From Nannochloropsis oceanica (lineage: Eukaryota > Sar > Eustigmatophyceae > Eustigmatales > Monodopsidaceae): a stretch of 64,000 nucleotides of DNA. A program made the position numbers and the translations under genes. Below the pieces are notes generated by a model. That model worked only from the letters and a program-made list of their open reading frames with translations. It did not search any database and was not told where the DNA came from. Shown here piece by piece: positions 28,719 to 40,551 of this stretch. Every line of letters begins with the position of its first letter. Within the stretch, counting starts at the first letter, position 1. Where the stretch lies: positions 231,001-295,000 of the forward strand of contig CP038132.1 in assembly GCA_004519485.1 (NCBI GenBank), given 5' to 3'.

Positions 28719-31545
28719 ATGGCGGCCACGAATCAGGTGCCCTCGATAGAGGAGGAATCGGAAGCGGGTAAGTGCGGCAAATCCTCAGGCACTAAAGTGT
28801 TCTTTTGTCACATTCGAATGCTGATATAAGACACCACCGCACATATCCCTGCTTGTCTGCCTCTTTTTTATTTCCTGTCCCGTCTCACATCCCCCTATCC
28901 CCCATACACGACAGCCAAAGCGCTGTGGGAAATCACCAACTCGCCGGGACTGACGAATAAAGGGCCCTCCTGCCTCACTCCCCGAGGCCCCGCCTGCCGG
29001 GACCACCCCCTGGGCTTCCCAACGCCGCAGGGCGTGGGACAAGGTAGCCCCTCGATGAACTACAACAGGTGCGCATCCGTTGTCTGGTCTGGAAGAGTGC
29101 ACGTTTCGTTTGTGTGCGGGATGTGCGTGTTTGAATTTTGAACGGCCTCGTTGCCCCCCACCCGGTGTTGGTCAGCCACATCTGTAGTCCGTATGTTCTT
29201 GTACGAAAGCACCTTTCAGCTTAATTTGCTACTCTGTCTCTCTGCCTATACATCTCCCTCCTTCCCCTTCCTCCTTGTTCCTCTCCGTCCCCGCTCAGAT
29301 TCTTCAGTCCCAGCCAATTCTCTTGGTCCCCCCTGCCCGGTCACTCACCCGCCCCGCAACCCAACGCCGTCCATGCCTCCCACGGGAGCCACTCCTCGTC
29401 GTCCATGCCTAGTTTCCTTTCCTCCCTCGCCTCCACCACCACCTGCACTGAAATCGCCCATTCTGGCATGGGCACGGGCGCTGAAGAAGGCGCGGCAGCA
29501 GTAGACAAAGCAGCAGCGTCTGCCGCTCTGTACGCTGCGGCGGGAATAGGAGGAGGGGGTGGGGAGGCAGGTGGCGTGATCAAGAAGAAGGCTTATAGTA
29601 AGAAACTTGACTTCGCCGTGCCTTCGAGTGAGAAGGCATCGCGTGTGTGGTTGTCCCTGGACACCGAGTCGCAGCGCGTGGCGCGAACAGGACCCAGGGC
29701 GGCGCCTCCTGCTAGCCCTGCTGTGGCTGGTGGTGGGAGGGATTCACATTTTTTTGTGACGCAATCGCCCTTCAAATACCAAGGAGATGGGCTGGAAGAC
29801 TTCTTCGCGTCTTCGACGGGTGTCAGCAACAGCGAGAACGGTAGCACCGGCGACAGCGACAGCAGTGGTAGTGGCAGCAGGAGGGGGGGCAGGCCTGGAG
29901 GGGAAACGACGGTGAATGTGTCGCTATGCGGGGCACAGAAAGACGTGGTCGTCGACCACCAACAGAAGTGGGAGGAAGAGTCTGGCGGAGGGCGGGAAGA
30001 AGGGCAGCAGCTGCAGGCTGTAGAGCTCGTGACGGATGAGACGAGTAGGCTGTCATATTATGGCTCCGGGGACTCTCGGGGCTTGCCCTTTACACCTTTG
30101 CCCGTCAATGCAATCGCCATGAATCAGCACGGTAAGGATAGCCGAAGGGGTGGGGGGAATAGAGCAAAGAGTCTCCTTATACAAACACGAGCTTATCCCC
30201 TCTCTTCCTTCCAACCCTCACTCCTCCGACTCCAGGCGGCTCTAACTGGGGCGGCATCCAAGTCCGTGTCAAGAAAACCACACCCAGCCACACCCTTCAT
30301 CACAACAATACATCACTCCTTGACGCCCTCGCCGCTATGGTGCCTCTCCATGACGACGCCTCGCACAGCCCCTCCTCCCTCCCCACGCTCTCCTCCAACA
30401 CTCTCCCCTCCACTGGTACTTACCACAGTAGCATGCCCCCCCCTCAAAGTCCACGGACGACGACGTCTGCTTCCCGAGGGAAATTTGTGCCGGGCTCTCC
30501 CGTGTTAGAGGCCATGGCAATGGTCGCCTTGTCCCAGTCCCCCTCTGTCTTCCCCTCCGATCGCAAGAAGAAAAAGACCTCCTTGCGTGGCCCTCACAGC
30601 GCGCCCCGCGTGCTCATTCCTCATGATTCCTCTATCGGCACCTCTTCCTTCTCCTCCTTGGGCTCCAATATCACCATCACCAGTGCCAGTGCTACTGCTG
30701 CTGATGCTGCGAGCCACCCCTACCAAACCCCAAACTCAATCACTAAGAAAGCCCTTCATCTCGTCGCCGCCGGCAGGAATAACAGCCCTGATCGCAGCAA
30801 CTGCAATTGCAAGAAATCTCGTTGCCTCAAATTGTATTGCGAGTGCTTCCGGGGGGGTTTCACGTGCGGTGCTTCGTGCAAGTGTCAGAATTGTGCGAAC
30901 ATTCCTGAATTTGAAGCGGAACGGATCGAAGCCCGCGAGAAGATTGAGGAAAAGAAGAAAAGGAAGAGCGGAGGAGGGCGTCAGAGTCTGGGAAGGGGGA
31001 AAGAGGGGTTGGGGAACTGTTTGATAGCTGCCTCGCCTCTTGTGTCAGCGGCAGATGTGGAGAAACAGCAGAAGGAGCATGAGCAGGAGGCCTTGGTGCC
31101 CATGCCGTTGTCGCACTCGCACGCCACGCGCCACTCGACGCGCTTTGCGGGTACTCCTGCCACCAGCGCCACACTGGGGGCAGGAGGCCACATAATCTTT
31201 ACCCTAAAGCAGTCCCTCTCCTCCTCCCCTTCCTCCTCTTCCTGCTTATCGACCGCAACGATGACACCCGTGCAGCATCGCATGGGTAAGCGCAAGAACA
31301 AGGGAGAGGAGGACGCAGCTGCTGCCACTGTTTCTGTCGCCTTGTCAAAGCCCCTGCGACGTACCACGCCGAGCAAAGGAGGGAGAAAGGATGAGTTCTT
31401 GTTGTCTGTATTTGGGCCTCGTTCGAAAATTAACAAGCAGAATTCTCTTGAGGTGCTTTCGTACCTCGATGGGGATGACATGGCTGATGCGTGTCTGGTG
31501 TCTTCACTTTGGAATCGCCTAGCTCTTGAGACGCTGGATGAGTAG
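28719..31545 (+). CDS. Tesmin/TSO1-like CXC-domain protein, four exons
   Basis: Exons 28719-28767, 28915-29068, 29299-30131 and 30236-31545 join in frame to give 781 residues. Most of the protein is low-complexity Ser/Pro/Ala. The one clear domain, about two-thirds along, is a CXC repeat: NCNCKKSRCLKLYCECF followed by CGASCKCQNC. This is the zinc-binding, DNA-binding unit of the Tesmin/TSO1/LIN54 family, which binds cell-cycle gene promoters in DREAM-type complexes. LIN54 has two CXC repeats joined by an RNPxAFxPK spacer; only one is seen here. After it the frame is charged and ends with LEVLSYLDGDDMADACLVSSLWNRLA, which resembles a short F-box-like helical motif. Nuclear transcription regulation is inferred. 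The exon joins rest on clean GT-AG sites and frame agreement; the first exon is the least certain. Confidence 0.75.
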
Positions 31546-32617
31546 AGGCGTTGAGAGGGGAAGAAAGCAAGAAATCAACAGACAGAAAGAGCCTTTGTGC
31601 AATAAACAGAATTGGGTACAGGCAAAAACAGCACAACGAAAAATGTGTGATGTATAATAATTATTATTATTTTTATTCACATGCAGTGAAGAGAAATGCG
31701 AGTACCATCAGCAGTAGCAAGAGCATCGTCTTCAGTGTAAAATCATCACGTAGCACAGTCAATCAAAATCATATAGTCATTTAGTCGCTACCATAACCCC
31801 ACCCACTCATCCTCATCGTGTTAATGCAGAACGTGTGCGATGCCGCAGCGGTAGTGGCAGCAACACTGGGTCGATTCGAGCAATAAAAAGAGACAATAGT
31901 GAGATATAGCCAGATCATTAGTCATAGAGGGCGTTGCATCCCTTCTATCATGCACACCCGCCATTCAAAAAGATAGTAGGCAGTCATTAAGCCAATCAAA
32001 CCATATTAGTCTTTCCGTCCACCCAACCTTTCATCCATGTACGAACAAGAATATACCCAGGCCAGAAAATGTGTGCTTTCGATATTGAGACCAACAAGAA
32101 AAGAATTTAGCTGGTATTTATATGAATGTGTCGGTCGACTCCATTTTGTTTTGTTTGCTTTTTACTTCAGTGTTGATTACGAGGGCACTGTCATACATGG
32201 CAGGCTTTTTTATGAGAACACGATCTGCGTTTTGAAGCACCAGAAGTTTGTCTCGAGGAAGTATGGTTCTATCGACCACCTGATATTCTTTGATTTATTC
32301 TTTTGTATGGTAAAGCGTGGGCCTGGATTTTATTTCGCACCTGGTCTGCGGCGGGAGCAAAAGGGCGTTCCAACGTATTTGAAGCGCTCTGCAGCAACTT
32401 CACGCACCGTGTCCACCTTATCTGCTCTATTTTATAGGCAAAATAGAATACAGCTAGGCCAGTGACACCAGCCCGCTGTCCTTCGGATTGCAATGTGCAC
32501 ACCAGACCCTGGGCACGTACAGGTGGGAGTTTGGCATGAGCTGGGCGAAGGGGCTCATCATAAGATCCCTGAGGCTTACACGCCTTCTCATTCCAAAGCC
32601 CACCACACAGGCCCCAC
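31546..32617. other. Intergenic, AT-rich, about 1.07 kb
   Basis: 3' flank of the CXC gene and promoter of the next plus-strand gene. A 142-codon ATG frame at 32037-32465 is AT-rich and aromatic with no familiar motif; I do not call it. Confidence 0.45.
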
Positions 32618-33071
32618 ATGTCAAAGGCATTGACTAAGCAGCTCTACGAGGGCCTGCAGAAAAAGCTTGCGGTCACCTTGGCGCCCAAGAAGGGAATCGG
32701 GGTCAAAGCACAGGCAACCAAGAAAACGACAGGCGGTGCGAGAGGTGGCGGAGGCAAGACGATGAGAAGGAAACACTTGAAGGCCAGCAAGAAGGCTACG
32801 GACGCAAAAACTGGTGTAGAGGCATCTCCAGAGAGTATCCTGGCTAAAAACGTTCGGTTGCTTAAGAAGCTGGGTGCGCATCGAACTCAACAGGACGTGT
32901 TGGAACAGGTAAGGCATGTGCGCCCGTCGTCTTCCTCCATTCAGTTGCCTCTATTTGGACTCACCCTCAGCTCTCAAAGTCTTATGACTTCATTTCAAGT
33001 TGATTCTGTACCTTGCTCATTTCTGTCCCACCTCCATTCACCTCATTTGAATGCAGGTTTTGAGAAGATAA
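32618..33071 (+). CDS. Small basic protein, two exons
   Basis: Exon 32618-32908, then a 148-nt GT-AG intron, then a tiny exon 33057-33071 that adds only Val-Leu-Arg-Arg and the stop. Total 101 residues. The middle is Lys/Gly/Arg-rich (residues 24-67). The C-terminal third, from about SPESILAKNVRLLKKLG to the end, would form a helix. The composition suggests a nuclear or nucleolar RNA-binding or ribosome-assembly factor, but I recognise no family. If the intron is retained the frame would run on to 33094 with a different tail, so the two-exon model is preferred for its pyrimidine tract and CAG acceptor. Confidence 0.6.
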
Positions 33072-33502
33072 GCTTGAGTGCTGAAGCGCAGTAACAATAG
33101 CAGGTTGGATGAGAAAAAGAGACTCAGCTCTATCCCGCGCTGTATGTAAATGAACAATCATCGAAGTAACCAAACCGAACGATGTGTGTGCTGTCATAAA
33201 TTTCCGATCAGAGGCGTCAGACTACATTTACCTCTGATCCCCCTGCATGGCTTTTGTTCTCTCCGACAACAGGGAGGAGGGCCATTCTCTCTCCTGTGAC
33301 TCTCTCATAGTGAAGCATCGCGCTAACATTTCTTTGTATATTCGCATTAAATACATGCAGATATGATATGCTCATTTATAAACACCTTTAAAACACGCTC
33401 TGTCGGGATTCATATTCTACCCTCACTCCTCTTCCCTACCTCACCTTTTCCTTCATGTACCAGAAGAAAACCTACCTAGAGTACAACGTTCGCCTCTCCC
33501 AC
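33072..33502. other. Intergenic between convergent genes
   Basis: No gene seen; 3' flanks of the small basic protein and the beta-helix protein. Confidence 0.55.
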
Positions 33503-36500
33503 TCATAGTGCCTTCCACAGTTCTGGGTCATCAATTAAGTACCTAAATATGTCGGTCGACCCAAGCATCTCTTTGATATCCTCCCCTACCCCCGCATCCT
33601 GGAGCCTCGCCATTGTCATTCCCCCAAATCGTCTCGCGGCCTGCGAATCCATCAACACATTCATCGATGCTATATCCCGTTCCTGTGCTATACGCTTCGC
33701 CAATGCCTCCTCTTCCGGCGTTAAGCTTTCAAAGATTTTAGTCGGCCATTGGTTCGCTGTATCTACCCCCTCGTCATTTTGACGAAACAAGGCACCCGCT
33801 TTCTGCTTTTGCTGCTGCTGTCGCTGCTGTTGCAGGGCAGACAAGGACATATCCATGAAATCAGCTATCGCTTTTCCCATAGCAGCTTGAATCTGGACCG
33901 AGTCTTTCCAGCCGGCCTCGCCATTCGCATCCAGTGCAAGAATAGCAGGCGCGGTTTGAAGGGCTGGCACTCGCTCTAAGAGTTGCCGAGCAAGGGCGGG
34001 GTTTTTGAGTGCCTTTTGAGAGGAGGGGAGGGCAAGGAGAGCCTTCCAGAGGTTCCTCGTTATCGAAAATGCCTCCTCGGAATTGGGAGAGACAAGCAGG
34101 GTGGACATTATGGAGATAAGGTTAAGATTGCTGTCGTCGTTGTCCTCGAGCTTGGGGATATCTTGCTGCTCTTCCTCTTCCTCGCTTCCGGAAAATTGGC
34201 CGGAAAGCCGCCGGACAATGTGCTCGGCCCTCGTCTTTAATGTCGCAGAGCTTGTTCCTGCATTCCTTGTCCCAGCATTGAGCCCTCTCACAGTACCAGC
34301 TGTGGCAGTCACCCCTTCCAATTCAAAGGCTTGACTCAGCACAAACCGCTTCGGCTCCAAAATATCAAATGCTTTCAGAAAAAATGGCCCGCTACCCATA
34401 CCCCTAAACGTCAGAGCAGAAGTCTGCCATCCCCATGTCTGGTTTCCTGCCAGCGCATCGAATGGACGAAATGTGTACAGAGGCCGAGGGGTAGATTGAA
34501 AGAAGAGAGATGGGGTGGCCTTCTTGTCCTTCTTATCTTTCGAAAAAGAAGCCACCAGCTGTAAACCCACACGATCCCCGTCATCAAAGTCAGAGATGGC
34601 CACTTGGTACGTGTTCCCTACCGAAATTACAGGCGTGGTGATATTCACCCACACGCGCGGTAAAGTGATGCCGCCCGAGATGCCTGATGGTCGGTTGTTG
34701 CCGCTGCTGTCACTGCTTGCGGCCGTACCGATTGAAGAGGTAGGATTTTTTACGGGGGGGGGCACAAAGAGGCTGTCTTGTAGGGTAAGATTAACGTGGC
34801 AAATCTGCGGGTAGAGGGCCGCCAAGAGAAGAGATAGGCGGCTTGAGAGCAAAGTGATGATATTACTTCTGCCGCTAGTGCTGCTGCTGCTGTCGGTGGC
34901 CAAGAGGAAGTGTTTGAGCTTCTCGAACGTGACCTTGTCAGTCGTATGCAGGTAAGTCGCATAGATCTCTTGTTTGGTACACGCCGTGGAGGGTTCGGAG
35001 GGATTACTGCTACTACCGCTACTGTTACTTCTTCCATTGATAGAAAGAATTCCCAAGGTCTCAAGCAAACTGTCAGAGGACTTGAAAGGCGTTATGACCA
35101 CGGTAGTATCGTCCTCTGCTCCCAGATCCTTAAGCCAACTCTCCTCCAACAGGTCTTGCAGCTCCCTTGCCGTGGTACCACATCCACAAGTGGCGACAAC
35201 AACACTTTCGTTCGTGGTGGAGAACAAAGAAGAGCAGTTGAGAACCAAGTCAGCAGTAATCACGTATGTATCAGGTAGAAAGGCATCTGGCTCGTGGTCA
35301 TCATCTGCTGCCGCTGCGGCTGCTGCTTCTGTGGCCTCTGTGGCTTGTCTTACGCGATCGTTCTCGCTCCTGCCTGCAATGAGTCGACGGACCCTGGCGT
35401 TCAATCCAAAGAGTTTGTTCTTGACATCACGTGTGGGGTTGCTGCTGCTGCTGCTGTCGATAATGGTGTTGGCAACTGGCGCTATTACTACAGGTGGCTC
35501 GCCCGCTAATTCTGCTGTCTTACGAGGAGATTGATCTGCTGGACAGACCGCCGGTTCTGTCGCCTCTGCGTCATAACATGCCCCCGTCGCAGGCCCTTGC
35601 ACTTCCACGTTGTCCAAACCACATATCTGGCACGACGATATGTTCCCACCCAAATATAGGAGCGCCGGGCTGGTATCCGGCAGAGTCCATCCCCGCCATC
35701 CCCCCAAACGCTGACGGCCCTGCAAGTTCTGGACCACCACCAGGGCAACTCCCTCCCCCTCGATCTCCTCCTTCTCGTTACCGTCAAGCCCCTTGTAACA
35801 CAGTGCATATCCTCTCTCCTTGAATTTTGTGATCGCATCTGACTCCAACGTTTTGACTTCGCACTCCCTCCCCGCGACATAGAACCCCGCCAGGTCCTCA
35901 CTCACAAGGTGTATCCCGGCATTTATCGAGGCATTCACATGCTTTATATACGCACTTCCCGCTGCCAAGTACAAGTCCGAGCCCTGTCCGAGGAAGGCAG
36001 TTATGCCCGTGTTGCTCGTGAACACAGAGTGGACCAATACCAGCTGTCCAGCACCAACAAAAATATCTCCGCCCAGCCCTGTGAACGAATCAAGGCCCAA
36101 CGACCTTGTGAAAACACAACCGACCACCACGGCTTGACCTGTTCCGAGGTAGATGGCTCCTCCCAAAAGCTGCCAGGCCGCTATGGCATTTTGGTGCGCG
36201 AAGGGACACCCCACAAGAGCCAGGCGACCCGTGCCAACAAATATGAACACGCCAAGTGTGTTGAACAGTGTAATCCCCAAATTTTTCGAAAATACCGTGC
36301 CGTAGAACAAGCCTGTGCCTGCTCCCACAGCCACAGCTATCCCAACACCGGCCTTATGGCCAATGGCACTGTTTAACATGATCTCGCAGCCAGCAAAAAT
36401 CCCACCTCCTGCTCCAATGAAAATGCTAAAACCTGCGCCGTAGAATGCCAAAAAACAAATTGAATCTGTAATGACACACCCCGTAAACAGGCCGATTCCA

Positions 36501-37794
36501 CCCCCTACAAAAATATTACGCCCTACAATCCCTTGTACAGCAAAGACCAAGTTGGCCGTATGCGTGCAGGCTTGCATCGACATCGCCCCACCTAAGAGGG
36601 CGAGGTGCATCCCACTTCCTGCATTGAAAGCAAAGATTTGCGTTGTCATGAAGTTTACCTGGGAAGTAAAAGGGAGAGAGTTTAGCGGTAAGGGGGTGGA
36701 TCAGTAACTAGTGCTTCTTCTATTTCTTCTCCTTCCTTTCTTTCCATTCCTCTTCTCTCTCTCCTTACCAAAGTAAATGTCGCCTTCCCCCCCAGGATCA
36801 AGACCGAGCCGCCTATCTCCGTCGAGATGGAGTTAACAAAACCGGGCACGATCGCAAAAAATGAGCACGCAAGGATGTTCATGACGCCGCCTACCATAAG
36901 GAGGTCCCCACCAAAAATAAACTCTGGTCTGTCGTTGAAGATCGCCTCACGCGTTGGCTGGATCGTAAATAAACAATCAAAGGCGAAAAGGTTCGCACCA
37001 CTTGACAAATACACAACCCCACCAAACCGAGTTCGGATCTCGTTTCGAATCACGTCCCCTTCGCCTTCATAAAACATTATGTGTCGTATGTCCATGCTCG
37101 CCTTCGAATGCACCCAAAATGCCCGCTCGGCTTTTGCGGCGTTGATAATCGGCCTCTCCGCCGGATTGCCTATCAGCGTGATTGGTCTCCACACGTTTAT
37201 CATCTTTTTTAAATGATAGATATGTCCCGGTAAGAGCAACACAACGTCGCAGGCTGAAGACTCGACAGCTTCCTTAAGCCGTTTGGTGCTGTCTGCCAGG
37301 CACGTCCGCCCATTTCGGAGCCAAAAGCCTTCCCACGCGGCATTGAATCCTTCCACATCTGCCGTCATGTCCAAGGCATCCGTCAGTGGGTTCAAGGCAT
37401 CAAACCACTCGCCCACCCGTCCAGGAGAAATGCCCACTACGGCCGCTTCCTCCTCAACCCCGACTTTGATGGTGCCCTTTAAATTCCAAAAGAAGAGATT
37501 GGGAAAAGCTATCAGCGTGTCGAGGGCACGTTGCGGCTGGATGCTATTGCTGTTGCTGGTATTTTTGTGATGACTGTAAAAGACAACGGCGAATACAAGG
37601 CACGGGAAGGCAAGCAGGATGCCCACTACCGACACGGAACGATCTGGAGATCTAGGCATGATTCGGCGGTTCGTGCTGCTCGTGGTGGTATCAACGACCG
37701 TGACGACTGGAGCATGGTCAATGGGTGGGGGAAAAGAATAGTGGCCCGCCTCCTCCGCATATTTGCCCGAGACGGACGGTCGCCGTTGCCACAT
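33503..37794 (-). CDS. Membrane-anchored beta-helix (pectin-lyase-like) repeat protein, two exons
   Basis: Exons 37794-36769 and 36658-33503 join through a 109-nt intron (…ATFTL|VNFMTT…) to give about 1393 residues. An internal ATG at 37659 would start right before a single hydrophobic helix (SVVGILLAFPCLVFAVVFY), so the protein is probably a signal-anchored membrane protein. Residues about 200-640 contain roughly ten imperfect repeats of 35-40 residues with the pattern G-x-G-x-x-I/L-F-V-G-x-G-x-L-x-L-V-G-C-x-F. This regularity is typical of right-handed parallel beta-helices (pectate-lyase fold, as in carbohydrate-active enzymes and adhesins). The C-terminal half lacks repeats and is Ser- and Glu-rich, with a polyglutamine stretch. 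Catalytic residues cannot be assigned. A role at the cell surface or in wall polysaccharide handling is inference. Confidence 0.65.
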
Positions 37795-38224
37795 TGGTAG
37801 CAATCTGAGGAATGCGCGGGTACGGTGAATTTTTGACGGCAAGGTGTGGAGGCAAATGCTGGGTATACCGATGCGCACAAACGATACGCGAGGGGGGTGA
37901 CGTAACGGTCTAAACCAATGCGCGGAAATCAAGCCCGCACGTAGAGTTGTCAGGTTTGAGAGGATGTGGCTGTGGATGCGTGATAAAGTGTGCTGTGTGT
38001 TTTGAGTCTTGTGCTGCGACTATCATCGTGCACTCATCGTGCAAGACGAAAGAGGGCGCGTTGCGTTCGCCAAACCGGAAAAATTACTAAGTTAGCGATT
38101 GATTCTTTTTACACACACCCATCTCCGGGGGGGCAACCTTGAGTTCCTTTCATTCATTTCTGCTATTGTAAGTTTTTTCTTCTTTCAGTCATCTTTATTT
38201 TAAATATTAGAGTGTAAGTCATCT
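37795..38224. promoter_or_regulatory. Upstream region of the beta-helix gene
   Basis: About 0.4 kb, with AT-rich stretches near 38130-38220. No gene and no defined motif. Confidence 0.4.
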
Positions 38225-39492
38225 TTACCTGAATTTCTTTGCACATTTCTCCTTGTCCAACTCCGCCGCCATATTCTGTTTTTTGACTGCTGCTGCGCTC
38301 ACCTCCGCCTCAAGACCGCCTGCCAACTCCTCTCCCTCCTCTTCCTCTGCCCTCAAACTCCTTAGCCCCTTCACTCCCTCCAACCTTTGCTTTACCAAAG
38401 CCTCCAAGTGGTCCGCGGCACCATCCCGCCAATCCGAATTGGTCAAAGAATACACGGCTGTGTCTCTGTTGGCGTCCCTCCAGATCATGTGCTTACGCAG
38501 CACGCCCTCATTCATAAACCCCATGCGCTCTGCCGTCTTTTTTGCCCCGTAGTTGTCCGTATCGCAACGCCATTCCACGCGGCGGTAGCTGCATGAGAGG
38601 TCAAAATAAAGTTAATTCGGCATGCGTGGTAAATGGATCCATCCCTCTCGAAGTCAACAGATAATCGATTCCTTTCTTCCCCCTTTTCCCCTTCCTCCCT
38701 ACATCTCTTATTTCCCCTGCCTTTGACTTTACTCACCCTAGCCTATCAAATAGATATCGGAGAAGCAACTGGCCCACCTCCAGAACTGCGTAAGTGCCAC
38801 GAAACGCAGGGGTCAGCCATATGTCCCCAATTTCGGCTCGTAAGTGCAAAGGAGTGTTGTGGAGGAGGCAGGCCATGCCGATGATGTAACCGGAGGGTTG
38901 GTCACGCTGGAGTGAAGGATGGGGGTATAATTTTGGTCTTGTGCTTAGCATTCTTGTAGTCTAAGTGGCAAAGTGGTGGTGGTGGTGGAGGATACAACGG
39001 AGTGTCTGATAGAGGGAGCTTTGCCCTCCTCCTCCTTGAACAGGGCAAACATGGCATACATTCCCCCCCCCCCATCCTTTCGACCATACATTCCTCCATC
39101 CTTTCGACTCTTTCACTCACCACGTAGAAAACCATATCCCCCTCTTCTTTTACCCGCTCCCTCAACCCCTCTATCATCCCCTTGGCCTGCTCATGCGGCC
39201 CCATCTCTGCTGGCATCCACCGCCAGATCTTCTCCAAGGGGTCATAGCTCCCATGGCCATACCGCGGAGAACCATCACTTATCTCAAATAATGTTCTCAT
39301 TGCCTCCTCCTTGTCCCCAAGCACCACCAGCTCGATTCCTCGGCCCTGCAGACGTTCTCCTTTGATGTAGGGGGTACGAGGAAGGGTGTGGGACGAATCG
39401 AGGAGGGCGTCGTATAGGCGGGGTTTGGCTGTAAGAGGGACTTGGAATGCCTTGGCGCCATGTTGCTGGTAGGCTTCTGCCTGGTTGTCCAT
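38225..39492 (-). CDS. GNAT N-acetyltransferase (RimJ/RimL type), three exons
   Basis: Exons 39492-39121, 38906-38737 and 38588-38225 join in frame to give 301 residues. The joined C-terminal half reads GYIIGMACLL, then EIGDIWLTPAFRGTYAVLEVGQLLLRYLF, then RRVEWRCDTDNYGAKKTAERMGF. This is the standard GNAT order: beta-4 strand, acetyl-CoA-binding R/G-x-x-A/G loop (here RGTYAV), helix, then the N-x-x-S/A-x-x-x-A-x-x-x-G-F signature of the RimJ/RimL (Acetyltransf_3) subfamily. The N-terminal 120 residues are specific to this subgroup, and a Glu/Ala-rich tail follows. Substrates in the subfamily include protein N-termini, polyamines and small amines; the one here is unknown. Its start lies about 50 bp downstream of the stop of the small membrane-protein gene on the same strand. 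Confidence 0.8.
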
Positions 39493-39541
39493 GTATTGGG
39501 AGAAAGGGAAGAGCGGGCGGGCGTGGATATGAGTGCGGAGG

Positions 39542-40013
39542 TTAACAATCAGGAAGGGGGAGGTGGGAGCGAGAGGAGATGGTGGCGCTAGGACATGCAA
39601 GGCGCTTTGACAGTTGTGAGTGGCGCAGATATCGTCGATGAATGTGCATCTAGGTAAGGAAATTATGCACATATCCGCCGTGGTACACTTCACATCCTAA
39701 TCCTTCCGTCCGCAATAGCATATTTACAAGCAACTCACCTGCTCGCGCATCCGCTTGAAGGAGCCGCCGGCCACCAATAAGCACAGCACCACCAGGACCG
39801 TTGCAATGTACACGACGCAACCTGCCAATATGCCCCATTGGTAAGGCTATAGTGACGGTGGTGAGTTGAGTGCGGAGGGAGAAATTAGGGGAGAGAAGAA
39901 GGGGAGGAGGCTGCCTCATCGTAGTGGGGCAGCGTAAGCCTTACCTCTGCCGTACCGTCCAAGAAGCCGTGGACAACCGCGCCGATGGGAAAAGAGAACG
40001 ACCACGAGGCCAT
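39542..40013 (-). CDS. Small single-pass membrane protein, three exons
   Basis: Exons 40013-39945, 39846-39739 and 39649-39542 join in frame to give 94 residues. All three junctions have good GT-AG signals (GTAAGG, GTGAGT; TATAG, CCTAG). A hydrophobic stretch of about 25 residues (GILAGCVVYIATVLVVLCLLV) in exon 2 is followed by a basic turn (FKRMREQ), giving a single membrane helix. The tail is basic. No family recognised. The stop lies about 50 bp before the ATG of the GNAT gene on the same strand, so the GNAT promoter must overlap this gene or the two may share a transcript. Confidence 0.55.
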
Positions 40014-40551
40014 AGTTTCTGTGAGTAGGTGGAGGCGGAGGGCATAAATGCGCTAAAATTTAGTAATGCAGCAGAGACAACCTCCCACCCTCAGGGTAGA
40101 GCTCCGAAAACAGAAAACAAAATTAATATAGAACGCGAAGGCAACCAAATACAAGATTATCATCGATCTCGCTCTAGTTCCATTTTTTTCCTTCGTGACT
40201 CCATACTCTGAATTGTCATTCTTCCCCTCCGTCCATCCAATAGACACAAGAAAGCCTACGCTCCCCTACCTGCTCTGCCGTAGTCTGACTCTCCATCCTT
40301 CATCACCAAAATGGACATGATATCGTAGCCTGGCACTTGATATAGTCTGAAAGAAATATTTATCGATGACATTGTACACTCGAGTTGATGATGACGATGT
40401 TGAACTCACTTCCCTTCCTGTCCTCTTTCCCCGAGGCACCTCACACACTCGCCTTCACTAATGATTTCTTCTCCCGCGCGAAAAGCGCCTGAAAACAATG
40501 CTTTAATTTCAATATTAACTAAACCAAGTTATGTTCCCCTTATTTCTCATA
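40014..40551. other. Intergenic, AT-rich
   Basis: 3' flank of HEMA and upstream region of the small membrane protein. No gene seen. Confidence 0.5.

Noticed and set aside
32037-32465. 142-codon ATG frame between the CXC and small basic protein genes
   Set aside because: AT-rich intergenic, no motif, codon use unlike neighbours; not enough support for a gene.
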